Source: RYN-425 sp035542755
GTDB lineage: Bacteria > Patescibacteriota > Saccharimonadia > Saccharimonadales > UBA10212
DNA length: 21,627 nucleotides
Assembly: GCA_035542755.1 (NCBI GenBank)
Contig: DATKKU010000043.1
Location: forward strand, 1-21,627
Reading direction: 5' to 3'
This document shows positions 4,152-11,982 of this stretch, one piece after another. The translations under genes and the position numbers were made by a program. The notes below the pieces were generated by a model that worked only from the letters and a program-made list of their open reading frames with translations, had not been told where the DNA came from and ran no database searches. Position 1 is the first letter of the stretch. Each line of letters opens with the position of its first letter.

Positions 4152-5753
4152 TTAAAATGCAACTCTATAGACTTCCTCTATAGTGGTTAAGCCGGCAATG
4201 GCTTTTAGTACCCCGTCTTGCAGCATAGTTCTCATTCCGCCCTCTATGGCTTTAGCCCGCAGCATGTCGGTCGTAACCTCGTTGGCTGGCAGGCGCAGCA
4301 GCTGCTGGACGGCCGGTGTCATCTGCAGCTGTTCGCGGATAGCTATCTGCCCGGAGTAGCCGAATGGATTGGCGGCTGATGCGGCCGGCTTATATAAAGT
4401 TACCTGACTTAAGTCGGGCTTTGGCACGTTTGACGGCAAGCTATCAATAACGGTTTGAAGTTTAGATTTTAAGTCGTTGTCGGGCTTATAGGGCTGCTTA
4501 CTGCTGTCGTCCAGGCGGCGCACCAGCCTTTGGGCCATAATCAACCGAATAGCGCTGGCAAATAGCGGGTTAATACCGACCATGTCTTGCATTCTGGTCA
4601 GGGCTGCGGGGGCCGTATCGGCGTGGAAGGTGCTGAGCACCAAATGGCCGGTAAGGGCGCCTTGCAAAGAAGTTTTGGCGGTATCGGGGTCGCGAATTTC
4701 GCCGACCATGACAACGTCGGGATCCAGCCGCAAAACAGCCCGCAGCTTTTCGGCAAAACCCTGCCCCTGCAGCTGGCCTTCCACCGGAATCTGTACTACG
4801 CCGGGCAAATTATATTCTACCGGGTCTTCCAATGTTATAATTTTGCGCTCCGGAGTGTTGAGGGTATTGATGATTGAGTACAGGGTTGTGGTTTTGCCGG
4901 AGCCGGTTGGCCCGACCACCAGCACCATACCGGTAGGGTGGGCGATGATGTCTTGCAAAACAGTCTGCTCGGACTCGTCCAGGCCCAGATTTTCCAGTTT
5001 GAAGAACTCCAATTTAAGATTAAATAGGCGCATTACAATGTCCATGCCGTAAACCGTCGGGACGGTCTCAACACGCAGATTCAAAATGACGTTTTCGCCG
5101 GTAGCCAGCGTATAACTGCTACTGATGTGGCCAGTCTGGGCGTCGGTGGCGTCGGTGGATACATCGGCCTCGCTGGCGACTACGGATTTTAAGTGCTGAT
5201 ATTTCTCCCTGCTTATTTCAGCAACTGGGTGCAGTACGCCGTCAACTCTAAAACGTACCCTAATATTGTCCTTTTGATTTTCCAGATGTATGTCGCTGGC
5301 TTTAAGCTGATAGGCCTGCTGCACCAGATAGGCCAGCATGTCGTCGGGCCGGACTTTTTCCAATGTAGCGCTGACTTCGTCCAAAAGTTTGTGGGTCTTA
5401 GTAGCCGCGGGCGCAATGTCTATGTCCTGATATTCAACTTTTTTGGGCGGGTCATAAAGCTTCATATACTCGCGGTAGCCGGCGTCCGAAATTATTGAAA
5501 AACTAATTATCTGGTCGGTAAAACGACTGCGAAGACTATTGAGGGTCTGCTGAGAAGTTGTGGTGGTAATCCCAAAAGTAATGTTATGAGCATCAACAGA
5601 AAGCGGCACAATCTTTAGAGTGTATAGCTCGGGCAGGCTCAAAATATCCTTGAACATTTTCTTTGGCAGCACCGTGGTGTCGGTGTAATTAAAACCCAGC
5701 AACGCCGCCCGGCGTTGGGTTGACTGCTCCTCTTTTTGTCGTGCAGCATCCAT
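4152..5753 (-). CDS. Type II/IV secretion-type ATPase (GspE/PilB family)
   Basis: This family comprises hexameric cytoplasmic ATPases that drive assembly of type IV pili, type II secretion or DNA uptake. The 533-aa product has an N-terminal MshEN-like region (about 15-100), an N2 linker domain with AYLVQQAYQLKASDIHLE (141-158), Walker A GPTGSGKT (281-288), Asp box LEDPVE (308-313), Walker B region LDPDVVMVGEIRD (343-355), and His box STFHADTA (374-381). All ATPase motifs are intact. The usual zinc-binding cysteines of PilB/GspE (C-x-x-C after RLVRRL, and a second pair) are replaced by DDSS (415-418) and Ser/Ala residues (457-461); the protein has no Cys pair there. No pilC, pilT or pilin cluster is adjacent, so pilus or competence role is inferred. 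A TATACT box ends 8 nt before the ATG and no Shine-Dalgarno is seen. Confidence 0.93.
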   Translation of the reverse strand: MDAARQKEEQSTQRRAALLGFNYTDTTVLPKKMFKDILSLPELYTLKIVPLSVDAHNITFGITTTTSQQTLNSLRSRFTDQIISFSIISDAGYREYMKLYDPPKKVEYQDIDIAPAATKTHKLLDEVSATLEKVRPDDMLAYLVQQAYQLKASDIHLENQKDNIRVRFRVDGVLHPVAEISREKYQHLKSVVASEADVSTDATDAQTGHISSSYTLATGENVILNLRVETVPTVYGMDIVMRLFNLKLEFFKLENLGLDESEQTVLQDIIAHPTGMVLVVGPTGSGKTTTLYSIINTLNTPERKIITLEDPVEYNLPGVVQIPVEGQLQGQGFAEKLRAVLRLDPDVVMVGEIRDPDTAKTSLQGALTGHLVLSTFHADTAPAALTRMQDMVGINPLFASAIRLIMAQRLVRRLDDSSKQPYKPDNDLKSKLQTVIDSLPSNVPKPDLSQVTLYKPAASAANPFGYSGQIAIREQLQMTPAVQQLLRLPANEVTTDMLRAKAIEGGMRTMLQDGVLKAIAGLTTIEEVYRVAF

Positions 5754-5761
5754 TGACTTTT

Positions 5762-5767
5762 AGTATA
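5762..5767 (-). promoter_or_regulatory. -10 box of the GspE/PilB-type gene
   Basis: TATACT on the minus strand ends 8 nt before the ATG at 5753, implying a leaderless mRNA. No convincing -35 box is found. It lies in the 94-bp divergent gap shared with the methyltransferase gene. Confidence 0.4.
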
Positions 5768-5808
5768 GAGCATAAGCGGCATCTTGCGCTAAAAGACACA
5801 TAAGGCGC

Positions 5809-5836
5809 TTGCGGCCCGATGGCCGAAAACTATAAG
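5809..5836 (+). promoter_or_regulatory. Putative promoter of the RNA methyltransferase gene
   Basis: TTGCGG (5809-5814) and TATAAG (5831-5836) are 16 nt apart. Start site is at about 5843, leaving about 5 nt before the ATG at 5848; no Shine-Dalgarno fits in such a leader. Confidence 0.4.
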
Positions 5837-5847
5837 CTAAGACACAT

Positions 5848-6351
5848 ATGCAAAAGCTGATACTAATCGCCCATAATGTTCGTTCGGCTCATAACGTCGG
5901 CAGCCTGTTGCGCAGCGCCGATGGCTTTGGGCTGCAAAAAGTCTATTTTACCGGCTATACGCCCTACCCCGCAGCTAAAAACGATTCCCGGCTACCGCAC
6001 CTGGCAGCCAAACTGGAGCATCAAATCTCTAAAACAGCGCTTGGTGCTCAAAATAGCATTGCTTGGGCCCATCAGCCCGATATATATAAACTCATTGATA
6101 AACTGCGAAGCCGAGGCTATTTAATCGCCGCTTTAGAGCAATCCAAGACGGCTCAGGCGCTTCCGGACTTTTACTCCGGCAGTGACTTGGCCTTAATAGT
6201 CGGCCGAGAGGTAGAGGGCATTGAGCCAGAAGTCCTGCAAGCCGTTGATACAATCCTAGAAATACCAATGCTGGGCAAAAAAGAGTCACTAAATGTCGCC
6301 AGCGCTGCAGCCGCGGCGCTTTATCAATTACGCTTTGGGCTCAAGAGGTAG
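5848..6351 (+). CDS. TrmH/SpoU-family RNA 2'-O-methyltransferase
   Basis: This is a SAM-dependent knotted (SPOUT) methyltransferase of the SpoU branch, which methylates ribose 2'-OH in tRNA or rRNA. The 167-aa product has the three family motifs: motif 1 N-V-R-S-A-H-N-V-G-S-L-L-R-S-A-D-G (10-26), motif 2 LALIVGREVEGI (114-125), and motif 3 IPMLGKKESLNVASAAAAAL (139-158). The active-site Arg in motif 1 and the knot Asn149 are present. It is a bare catalytic domain without the N-terminal RNA-binding extension of RlmB or TrmH, so the RNA substrate cannot be told; a TrmL-like tRNA enzyme is one option. It stands between divergent and downstream plus-strand genes; the CAP gene starts 41 bp later with its own likely promoter. 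Confidence 0.92.
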   Translation: MQKLILIAHNVRSAHNVGSLLRSADGFGLQKVYFTGYTPYPAAKNDSRLPHLAAKLEHQISKTALGAQNSIAWAHQPDIYKLIDKLRSRGYLIAALEQSKTAQALPDFYSGSDLALIVGREVEGIEPEVLQAVDTILEIPMLGKKESLNVASAAAAALYQLRFGLKR

Positions 6352-6381
6352 TAGACAATAAGGGTCGCTCAGATATAAAAT
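6352..6381 (+). promoter_or_regulatory. Putative promoter of the CAP-domain gene
   Basis: TAGACA (6352-6357) with either TATAAA (6374-6379, 16-nt spacing) or TAAAAT (6376-6381, 18-nt spacing). Start site is at about 6387, leaving about 5 nt before the ATG at 6392. AAGG at 6382-6385 could act as a weak Shine-Dalgarno in longer transcripts. Confidence 0.4.
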
Positions 6382-6391
6382 AAGGCTGTAC

Positions 6392-7324
6392 ATGACCGCA
6401 AAAATAAAAACTCATCATCATAGCTCAGGCTATCGGCACAAACCGCGGGGCGTCAGTAACCGTGCCTTTGAGAAAGTCTACTGGCCTTATATACCGATGC
6501 TTCTAGTTGCCGGGGCGCTGCTAGCGCTCACCGCCCGAGCCGGCGTGCTGACATCAATGATTGACCATCCAACGAAGCGGGTTTTAGCCTATGCCACCAG
6601 CATGAGCTCTAACGAACTACTGAGCGACACCAACCAGGACAGGCAGACAAACAATGTTGCCGGGCTAAAGCTTAATAGCGAGCTTGCCAAAGCGGCTCAG
6701 GCCAAAGCCAATGATATGGCGGCCCGCGACTACTGGAGCCACAACACACCCGATGGTAACCCGCCGTGGGTGTTTGTTAGCGCCCAGAATTATCAATACC
6801 AAAAAATCGGCGAGAACCTAGCCACTGGTTTTAGTAATTCGCTGGCGACTATCAACGGCTGGATGGCCAGTCCCGAACACCGCGAGAACATGTTGGACCC
6901 AGCCTATAGCGAGGTTGGTTTTGGCTATGCCAATATCCCTAATTATGCCGCCATCGGCGGCGGACCGATGACAATTGTAGTAGCCTTTTACGGAGAACCG
7001 GAAGCACTAGCCACAGCTATTACCACCTCTCCGGCGAGTCCGTTAAGTTCTAATTCCTCTAGCTTGTCGGCTCAAACCAAGCAAACAAGCCGGGCGCAAC
7101 TGGCATTTGCCGGCTCGCCGATAGGCAGTTTTGCTACACTGGCTGCGTTCGGGGCTATGGTTTTAGTACTTGGCATTTGGATAGGCCGCCACGCCCTGGC
7201 CTTTCGGAGAGCGCTGGCCGGCGGTGAAAAATATATACTGACACACCCACTATTTGACGTTGGCTTGCTGCTTATCGGGCTGGCGCTGTTTGCCCTCACT
7301 AAGACCGCTGGCTTGATTCAGTAA
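6392..7324 (+). CDS. CAP-domain (SCP-like) membrane protein
   Basis: The product is 310 aa. A basic, His-rich N terminus is followed by a membrane segment (about 32-50), an extracellular CAP/SCP domain (about 74-205), a Ser/Thr-rich linker (206-240), and two C-terminal membrane segments (about 247-265 and 289-303). CAP signatures are YWSHNTPDG (114-122), IGENLATG (139-146) and WMASPEHRENML (157-168), with the putative metal site residues H117, E141 and H163. The domain family has no single function; bacterial members include putative peptidases, lipid binders and surface adhesins. The arrangement anchors the CAP domain outside the cell, which would suit contact with a host bacterium in an epibiont, but that is inference. 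Element E2 follows the stop codon. Confidence 0.9.
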   Translation: MTAKIKTHHHSSGYRHKPRGVSNRAFEKVYWPYIPMLLVAGALLALTARAGVLTSMIDHPTKRVLAYATSMSSNELLSDTNQDRQTNNVAGLKLNSELAKAAQAKANDMAARDYWSHNTPDGNPPWVFVSAQNYQYQKIGENLATGFSNSLATINGWMASPEHRENMLDPAYSEVGFGYANIPNYAAIGGGPMTIVVAFYGEPEALATAITTSPASPLSSNSSSLSAQTKQTSRAQLAFAGSPIGSFATLAAFGAMVLVLGIWIGRHALAFRRALAGGEKYILTHPLFDVGLLLIGLALFALTKTAGLIQ

Positions 7325-7350
7325 CAAATATCTGCCAGGGAAAGGTAGTA

Positions 7351-7425
7351 GCCACGGTTCGCCTAGGCGAATTCGGATTTATTCCGAAAGTGGCGTTGAA
7401 GGAAAACCGCTAGGTTGTCCTTCAA
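7351..7425 (+). ncRNA. Structured element E2 (multi-hairpin, same family as E1)
   Basis: On the plus strand a closing helix GCCAC/GTGGC (7351-7355/7390-7394) holds linker GG, a palindromic hairpin TTCGCCTAGGCGAA (7358-7371), directly a TTCGGA/TCCGAA hairpin with 5-nt loop (7372-7388), and linker A. One base later comes a long hairpin (7396-7425): 8-bp outer stem TTGAAGGA/TCCTTCAA, A.G mismatch, AACC/GGTT, and loop GCTA. The core GAAAACCGC(T)AGGTTGTC equals that of E1 apart from the T. It fills the 106-bp gap between the convergent CAP and dnaE genes and ends 5 bp from the dnaE stop. It may serve as a 3' stabiliser or terminator, but no T-tract follows on either strand. Confidence 0.6.
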
Positions 7426-7430
7426 AAGCG

Positions 7431-10400
7431 TCAGCGCACGACCACGTTGGTTGAACCAAAAATTCCGGCTAGCTCGCGGATGCTTTCTTCGCTGATAGAA
7501 ATTGTCTGCGGCAACCTAATTGCTTGTTTATTGCTGCTCGGTCCGGTTACCAAGACCACCTCGTTGTCGCCCTCATAACCATCCAGCTTGTCTTTCAAAC
7601 TCATCAGCAGTGGTTGATTAGAACTGTCTTCTAAGCGTATGTAAATTTTTGGCGGGGCGTTTGGTTTGATTGGCTGGCGGTTTGGTACTTTGGCAAAACT
7701 AGCGACAGCCGGCTTGCCCGACGAGCGGTAGTTTTTGGCTTCGTCTATTGAAATACTTCTGGCCTGCTCAATAATTACATTCATCCCCCGCCCGCGGCTG
7801 GTGTCTAGTTTACCGCCAACCATCACTATCTGGTCTCGTACCCATAGTTCTGCGGTCTTCTCAAACGTTCCGGGAAAAACTACGGCCTCAATTTCGCCGG
7901 ATGTGTCGGCTAACTTGATAAAGGCCATCTTGCTTCCGTTTTTGGTCGTAACTTCTCTGATGTCCTGAATTGCCCCGCCTATACTAACCGAAAAGCCGTC
8001 TATTGATTCATTGAGTTCAGAAATCGGCGTGCATTTTTCGGACAAAATCAGCTCGTAGTCCTGCAGCGGGTGCTGACTTAGATAAAGTCCCAGAAGTTCT
8101 CTTTCCCAATTAAGCTGCATGGACTTATCAAATTCTTCGCCCCCTGGCTCCAGAATAAGCCTGGAGGCAGTTATGTCGGTACTGTCGCCAAATAAGTCTA
8201 CCTGGCCAGACAGCGCCGACTTGTGATATGAAGAGGCAAAACGGCTAATTAAATCTATGTTGGCAAGTAGGCTGCCGCGCTCGCCAAAATCGTCCAGCGC
8301 GCCGGCTTTGATTAAACTTTCCAGGGCCTTTCTGTTAACAATCCTGGGGTCTATGTTTTTGCAAAAATCTTCCAGGCTTTTTATCTTGCCATCGCATTTT
8401 TCGCGGGCCTTTAGTATTTCTTCAACCGCACCGTGACCAACATTTTTGATGGCATCCATGCCAAAACGTATTGTTTTTTTGCCGGGAACAACGGCGAATT
8501 CGTGAAAAGACTCGTTGACGTTGGGCGGCAAAACTTCAATGCCCATATGTTTGCACTCATTAATCTCTATAGCTAGCCGGTCAATGTTGTCGTAGTCGCT
8601 AGTCATGAGCGCTGCCATAAATGCCACCGGGTAATTGGCCTTTAGATAGGCGGTCTGGTAGGCTATCAGCCCGTAGCAAGCGGAGTGCACTTTGTTAAAG
8701 CAGTAGGCGGCGAACTCTTCTAGTTGTGTCCAAAATTTTTCCATGAGCCGGCGGTCGGCGCCGGAGGTTTTGATACCGCCCTCAATAAACTCGCTCTTTA
8801 GCTTAGCCATGACTTCCGGAATTTTTTTGGCGATGCCCTTGCGCAGCGTGTCGGCTTGACCGCCGCTGAATCCACAAAGGTCTTTGCTAATCTGCATGAC
8901 TTGCTCTTGGTAAACAATCACGCCGTAGGTTGTCTCCAGCGCCGGCTGCATAGCTGGGTGCAGGTACTCAATTTTTTTAGCGCCGTGTTTGCGGGCAATA
9001 AAATCGTCAATCCACTGCATCGGGCCGGGGCGATATAACGCAACCATGGCGATAATGTCTTCAAAGACTGTCGGCTTTAGTTCTTTTAGATACCGCCGCA
9101 TACCGGCCGACTCCAGCTGAAAGACGCCGGTTGTTTCGCCGTCTTGGAGCAGCTTAAAAGTCTTGGCATCGTCTAGTGGGATATCATCTATTTTAACCTC
9201 GGTGTCATATACTTTTTTTATAATTCTAAGGGTGTTTTTGATGGTCGTTAAGTTGGATAGCCCCAAAAAGTCCATCTTTAGCAGTCCCAACTCTTCTACG
9301 GGAACCATTGAGTACTGAGTCGCCGTCACGCCCTTTTGGGCGACTTCCAGCGGCGCGTACTTAACCAGCTCATCCGGCGCAATCACCACACCGGCAGCAT
9401 GTACGCCGTGACTTCTGATAGTGCCTTCCAGTTTTGTGGCAAGGTCAAAGACACGAGCCGACTGCCGATTAGTAGCATTTTCCGTCCGAAGTTCCGAGAC
9501 AACTTTTAAGGATTTAGCCAGCGGCGTATGCCTGCCTTGAATGGGCGGCGGAATCATTTTGGCCAGCCTGTCGGCTTCGGCATAAGGTACCTGCAGCACC
9601 CGGGCCACGTCACGTACCGAGTTGCGCGCTGCCATACGGCCAAAGGTCACAATATTGGCAACTTGGTCTTTGCCGTATTTTTCAATGCAGTAATTAATTA
9701 CCTCGTCACGGCGGTCATCCTGAATATCAATATCCATATCTGGCATGCTAATGCGGTCGGGGTTCAAAAAGCGCTCAAATAGAAGGTCGTATTTAAGCGG
9801 GTCAATCTCGGTGATTCTCGTGGCGTAGGCCAGGATTGAACTAGCCGCGCTGCCCCGCCCTGGTCCAAAAACAATCCCCCTATCTTTACCCCAGTTAATA
9901 AAGTCCTGAACAATCAAAAAATAGCCGTTAAAACCCATGCGGTCAACAACTTCCAACTCATAAGTTGCCCGGTCTTTAATTTCTTTACTCAAGATTTTTT
10001 TGGCCTCGGCATTTGATAACTTTCTGGCCGATGGACGCGGTTTGTCGCTGTAGCGCCAGGCCAACCCCTGCCAGACCATTTTTTCCAAGAGGCTCTTTTC
10101 TGTTTCGCCGTGCGGCACTGGAAATTTTGGAATCAATATTTTGCCAAGCTCAATTTTTAAGTCGCAGCGCTCGGCAATTTGCTTAGTGTTGGTAATTAGC
10201 TCCGGGTGGTCCGCGCCCCAGCGAGCGATTATATCTTCAGGGTCGGCAACGTGCAGTTCAAATTGTTTTAGGCTAAAGCGATTTTCGTCTGACAAGAAAG
10301 CGCCGGTCTGGACACATAGTAAAATCTCATGAGCCTCTTGGTCGGCGTGATTTAAATAATGCGCGTCACAGGTAACAACTGCCGGAATTTTTAGTTCGTC

Positions 10401-11105
10401 GGCAATTTTTAGCAGCTGTTCGTTGACCTTGGTCTGCTCGTCCCAAGCGGTAGGGTGTTTTGGATGGCCGTGGTCTTGGAGCTCTATATAGTATCTGTCA
10501 CCAAAGGTTTGTTTGTACCACTGCGCGGTTTTTTTAGCGAGCTCATACTGGCCCTGGCGCAAGCAGTCGCTGACCTCGCCGCCAATGCAGCCGGATAGAA
10601 CAATTAGTCCCTCGCCGTATTGCTTGAGCAGTTTCTTGTCAATTCTGGGGCGGTAATAAAAGCCTTCCAAATTAGCCACCGTCGCCAGTCTCATCAAGTT
10701 TTGATAACCCTTAAAATCCATGGCCAAGATGGTCAGGTGGTAATTGTTGCGGTCGTGCTCCGGCTCTTTATCGGTATGGTCTCGGCTGGCAACATATGCC
10801 TCCATGCCAATTAACGGTTTAATGCCCGCAGCGTTGGCCTGCTCATAAAATTCAATGGCGCCGCTCATCGTGCCGTGGTCAGTAATAGCGACCGAGTTCA
10901 TGCCCATTTCTTTGACGCGCTTAATAAGCGCCGGCACTTTTGTTAGCCCGTCTAGTAGGCTGTACTGCGTATGATTATGCAGGTGCACATAATCCGAGCT
11001 CTTTAACGCAGAGGCCTGCTTGCTAGCAGAGCTATCAACTCCGCCTCCGCTTCTAGCCGTTTTGCGGCGTTGCTGGCTGCGGTTCTCACTTATCGTATCA
11101 CTCAT
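7431..11105 (-). CDS. dnaE: DNA polymerase III subunit alpha
   Basis: This is the replicative DNA polymerase catalytic subunit (C-family). The 1224-aa product has an N-terminal PHP domain with HLHNH (41-45), ITDHGTM (74-80) and CDAHYL (246-251), so the metal ligands of an active PHP nuclease/phosphatase site look intact. The polymerase domain follows, with FGPGRGSAASS (413-423) and the catalytic PDMDIDIQD (455-463); the third active-site Asp is in KMDFLGL. Near the C terminus are a helix-hairpin-helix region and an OB fold (around FSVSIGGAIQDIREV). A 38-residue basic, Ser-rich N-terminal extension precedes the PHP domain. The start at 11105 has GGAG 8 nt upstream. Length is normal for DnaE1, and no intein is present. 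It ends with TGA. A leader of about 93 nt contains a strong hairpin. Confidence 0.98.
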   Translation of the reverse strand: MSDTISENRSQQRRKTARSGGGVDSSASKQASALKSSDYVHLHNHTQYSLLDGLTKVPALIKRVKEMGMNSVAITDHGTMSGAIEFYEQANAAGIKPLIGMEAYVASRDHTDKEPEHDRNNYHLTILAMDFKGYQNLMRLATVANLEGFYYRPRIDKKLLKQYGEGLIVLSGCIGGEVSDCLRQGQYELAKKTAQWYKQTFGDRYYIELQDHGHPKHPTAWDEQTKVNEQLLKIADELKIPAVVTCDAHYLNHADQEAHEILLCVQTGAFLSDENRFSLKQFELHVADPEDIIARWGADHPELITNTKQIAERCDLKIELGKILIPKFPVPHGETEKSLLEKMVWQGLAWRYSDKPRPSARKLSNAEAKKILSKEIKDRATYELEVVDRMGFNGYFLIVQDFINWGKDRGIVFGPGRGSAASSILAYATRITEIDPLKYDLLFERFLNPDRISMPDMDIDIQDDRRDEVINYCIEKYGKDQVANIVTFGRMAARNSVRDVARVLQVPYAEADRLAKMIPPPIQGRHTPLAKSLKVVSELRTENATNRQSARVFDLATKLEGTIRSHGVHAAGVVIAPDELVKYAPLEVAQKGVTATQYSMVPVEELGLLKMDFLGLSNLTTIKNTLRIIKKVYDTEVKIDDIPLDDAKTFKLLQDGETTGVFQLESAGMRRYLKELKPTVFEDIIAMVALYRPGPMQWIDDFIARKHGAKKIEYLHPAMQPALETTYGVIVYQEQVMQISKDLCGFSGGQADTLRKGIAKKIPEVMAKLKSEFIEGGIKTSGADRRLMEKFWTQLEEFAAYCFNKVHSACYGLIAYQTAYLKANYPVAFMAALMTSDYDNIDRLAIEINECKHMGIEVLPPNVNESFHEFAVVPGKKTIRFGMDAIKNVGHGAVEEILKAREKCDGKIKSLEDFCKNIDPRIVNRKALESLIKAGALDDFGERGSLLANIDLISRFASSYHKSALSGQVDLFGDSTDITASRLILEPGGEEFDKSMQLNWERELLGLYLSQHPLQDYELILSEKCTPISELNESIDGFSVSIGGAIQDIREVTTKNGSKMAFIKLADTSGEIEAVVFPGTFEKTAELWVRDQIVMVGGKLDTSRGRGMNVIIEQARSISIDEAKNYRSSGKPAVASFAKVPNRQPIKPNAPPKIYIRLEDSSNQPLLMSLKDKLDGYEGDNEVVLVTGPSSNKQAIRLPQTISISEESIRELAGIFGSTNVVVR

Positions 11106-11121
11106 ACGATTCGCTCCGATT

Positions 11122-11148
11122 CTAGCCAGCGCCTTGCACTCCGGCTAG
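11122..11148 (-). promoter_or_regulatory. Hairpin in the dnaE leader
   Basis: On the minus strand CTAGCC pairs with GGCTAG and, after a two-G bulge, AGTGC pairs with GCGCT (one G.U) around loop AAG. It ends about 17 nt before the dnaE ATG and just upstream of the Shine-Dalgarno GGAG. It may control access to the ribosome site or transcript stability; no T-tract follows. Confidence 0.5.
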
Positions 11149-11204
11149 CTAAATAGCTCAGATACTCTTCTGGTGTTAATTTTGCCCCCGAGTTCATTAA
11201 CTAC

Positions 11205-11210
11205 ATTATA
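11205..11210 (-). promoter_or_regulatory. -10 box of the dnaE promoter
   Basis: Consensus TATAAT on the minus strand, with start site at about 11198 and a leader of about 93 nt. The -35 region (about 11228-11233) is weak. The rest of the 158-bp gap to the YtxH-like gene holds an AT-rich inverted repeat near 11238-11275 (TTAAAAAA/TTTTTTAA) that could help end the upstream transcript. Confidence 0.5.
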
Positions 11211-11263
11211 AGATAAAGCCGACGCTACTACGGCCTTAAAAAACTCTTTTACAACGGCGTGGT

Positions 11264-11680
11264 CTAATTTTTTAAAAACTTACTAAGGTTTTTGGCGGCT
11301 TGTCTGGCCTGTTTGACGGCGCGGTTAAGTTCGGGGTTGTCGGCCTCACCAGCCTTTACAGCCTTAAGCACCTGGGTGGCTTTATTCTGAGCATCTTTGG
11401 CGGTAATCATGGCTTCGTTAAATTCTTCCCGAGCTTTAGCGTTCAGCGATACCGACTTGGCCTTTGCGGCTTTCATAACATCGTCAAGCTCGTGTAAAGC
11501 CACTGTCAGTTGTCGCTCGGCTGCCAGTTTTGCATCAACGGCTTTGTTGGCAATGTCTTGTCTGGTTTCCTTACCGGCTTTTGGAGCGGTCAAGACACCG
11601 GCCACATAACCGGCTATTCCGGCAACGGTAGCACTAATTGCTACGTAGCGGCGGGTGTTGGACTTTTTTCTGCGCATCAT
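11264..11680 (-). CDS. YtxH-domain membrane-anchored protein
   Basis: The product is 138 aa. A short basic N terminus (MMRRKKSNTRR) leads to one membrane segment (about 12-31) with the YtxH-type signature GYVAGVLTAPKAGKETRQDI (24-43), then a long Ala/Lys/Glu-rich helix predicted as coiled coil (about 44-138) in the cytoplasm. YtxH family proteins are poorly characterised envelope or stress proteins. Its ATG overlaps the stop of the upstream DUF948-like gene (TAATG), so the two are translationally coupled. A DUF948-YtxH pair is a recurrent arrangement in Gram-positive bacteria, which supports joint action at the membrane. Confidence 0.85.
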   Translation of the reverse strand: MMRRKKSNTRRYVAISATVAGIAGYVAGVLTAPKAGKETRQDIANKAVDAKLAAERQLTVALHELDDVMKAAKAKSVSLNAKAREEFNEAMITAKDAQNKATQVLKAVKAGEADNPELNRAVKQARQAAKNLSKFLKN

Positions 11681-11946
11681 TATTTTTTTCGGCCTTTCAT
11701 TTTACTGGCTTGGTCCACGATGTTGCTAACAATTTTGAGAAACGCCAGCGGCGAAGCCGAGCGCTCAATGGTGCTGGCGGCTGACTCAACCGACTCAACA
11801 GCGCTTTCAACGTGGTCGCCAATGCGCCTAGCCTGCTTAATAAGTTTGATAAGGTAGGCCGCACCAACGATAGCAAATATCAAAAAGATAGTTAGTGTGA
11901 TGCTTAGTATGATTACGAGCACTTGTGCCCAGGTTTCTGTATCCAT
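11680..11946 (-). CDS. DUF948-like single-pass membrane protein
   Basis: The product is 88 aa. One N-terminal membrane segment (about 8-33, very Ile/Leu-rich) is followed by a basic stop and an amphipathic helix with heptad-like Val/Ser/Ala spacing (HVESAVESVESAASTIERSA), ending in a basic tail KMKGRKK. Size and layout match DUF948-type proteins, but the assignment rests on architecture rather than a diagnostic motif. It overlaps the YtxH-like gene by one base. A promoter inside the end of galU places TATACT 6 nt before the ATG with no Shine-Dalgarno, suggesting leaderless expression independent of the gat-galU operon. Confidence 0.8.
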   Translation of the reverse strand: MDTETWAQVLVIILSITLTIFLIFAIVGAAYLIKLIKQARRIGDHVESAVESVESAASTIERSASPLAFLKIVSNIVDQASKMKGRKK

Positions 11947-11952
11947 AAGCCA

Positions 11953-11982
11953 AGTATAAACCTAAACTCGCAAGGAACGCAA
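11953..11982 (-). promoter_or_regulatory. Promoter of the DUF948-YtxH pair
   Basis: TTGCGT (11982-11977) and TATACT (11958-11953) are 18 nt apart. The -10 ends 6 nt before the ATG at 11946. The -35 box lies within the last codons of galU. Confidence 0.5.

Noticed and set aside
4582..5052. Long plus-strand frames inside the GspE/PilB-type gene
   Set aside because: Antisense to intact ATPase motifs; the translations are Cys/Ser/Arg-rich without domain signatures.
7431..7433. Alternative genetic code (TGA as Gly)
   Set aside because: dnaE ends at TGA just where the family ends, so TGA works as stop.
7431..11105. Intein or fusion in DnaE because of its 1224-aa length
   Set aside because: All polymerase motifs follow in normal order without an inserted block; the extra length is a short N-terminal tail and ordinary loops.
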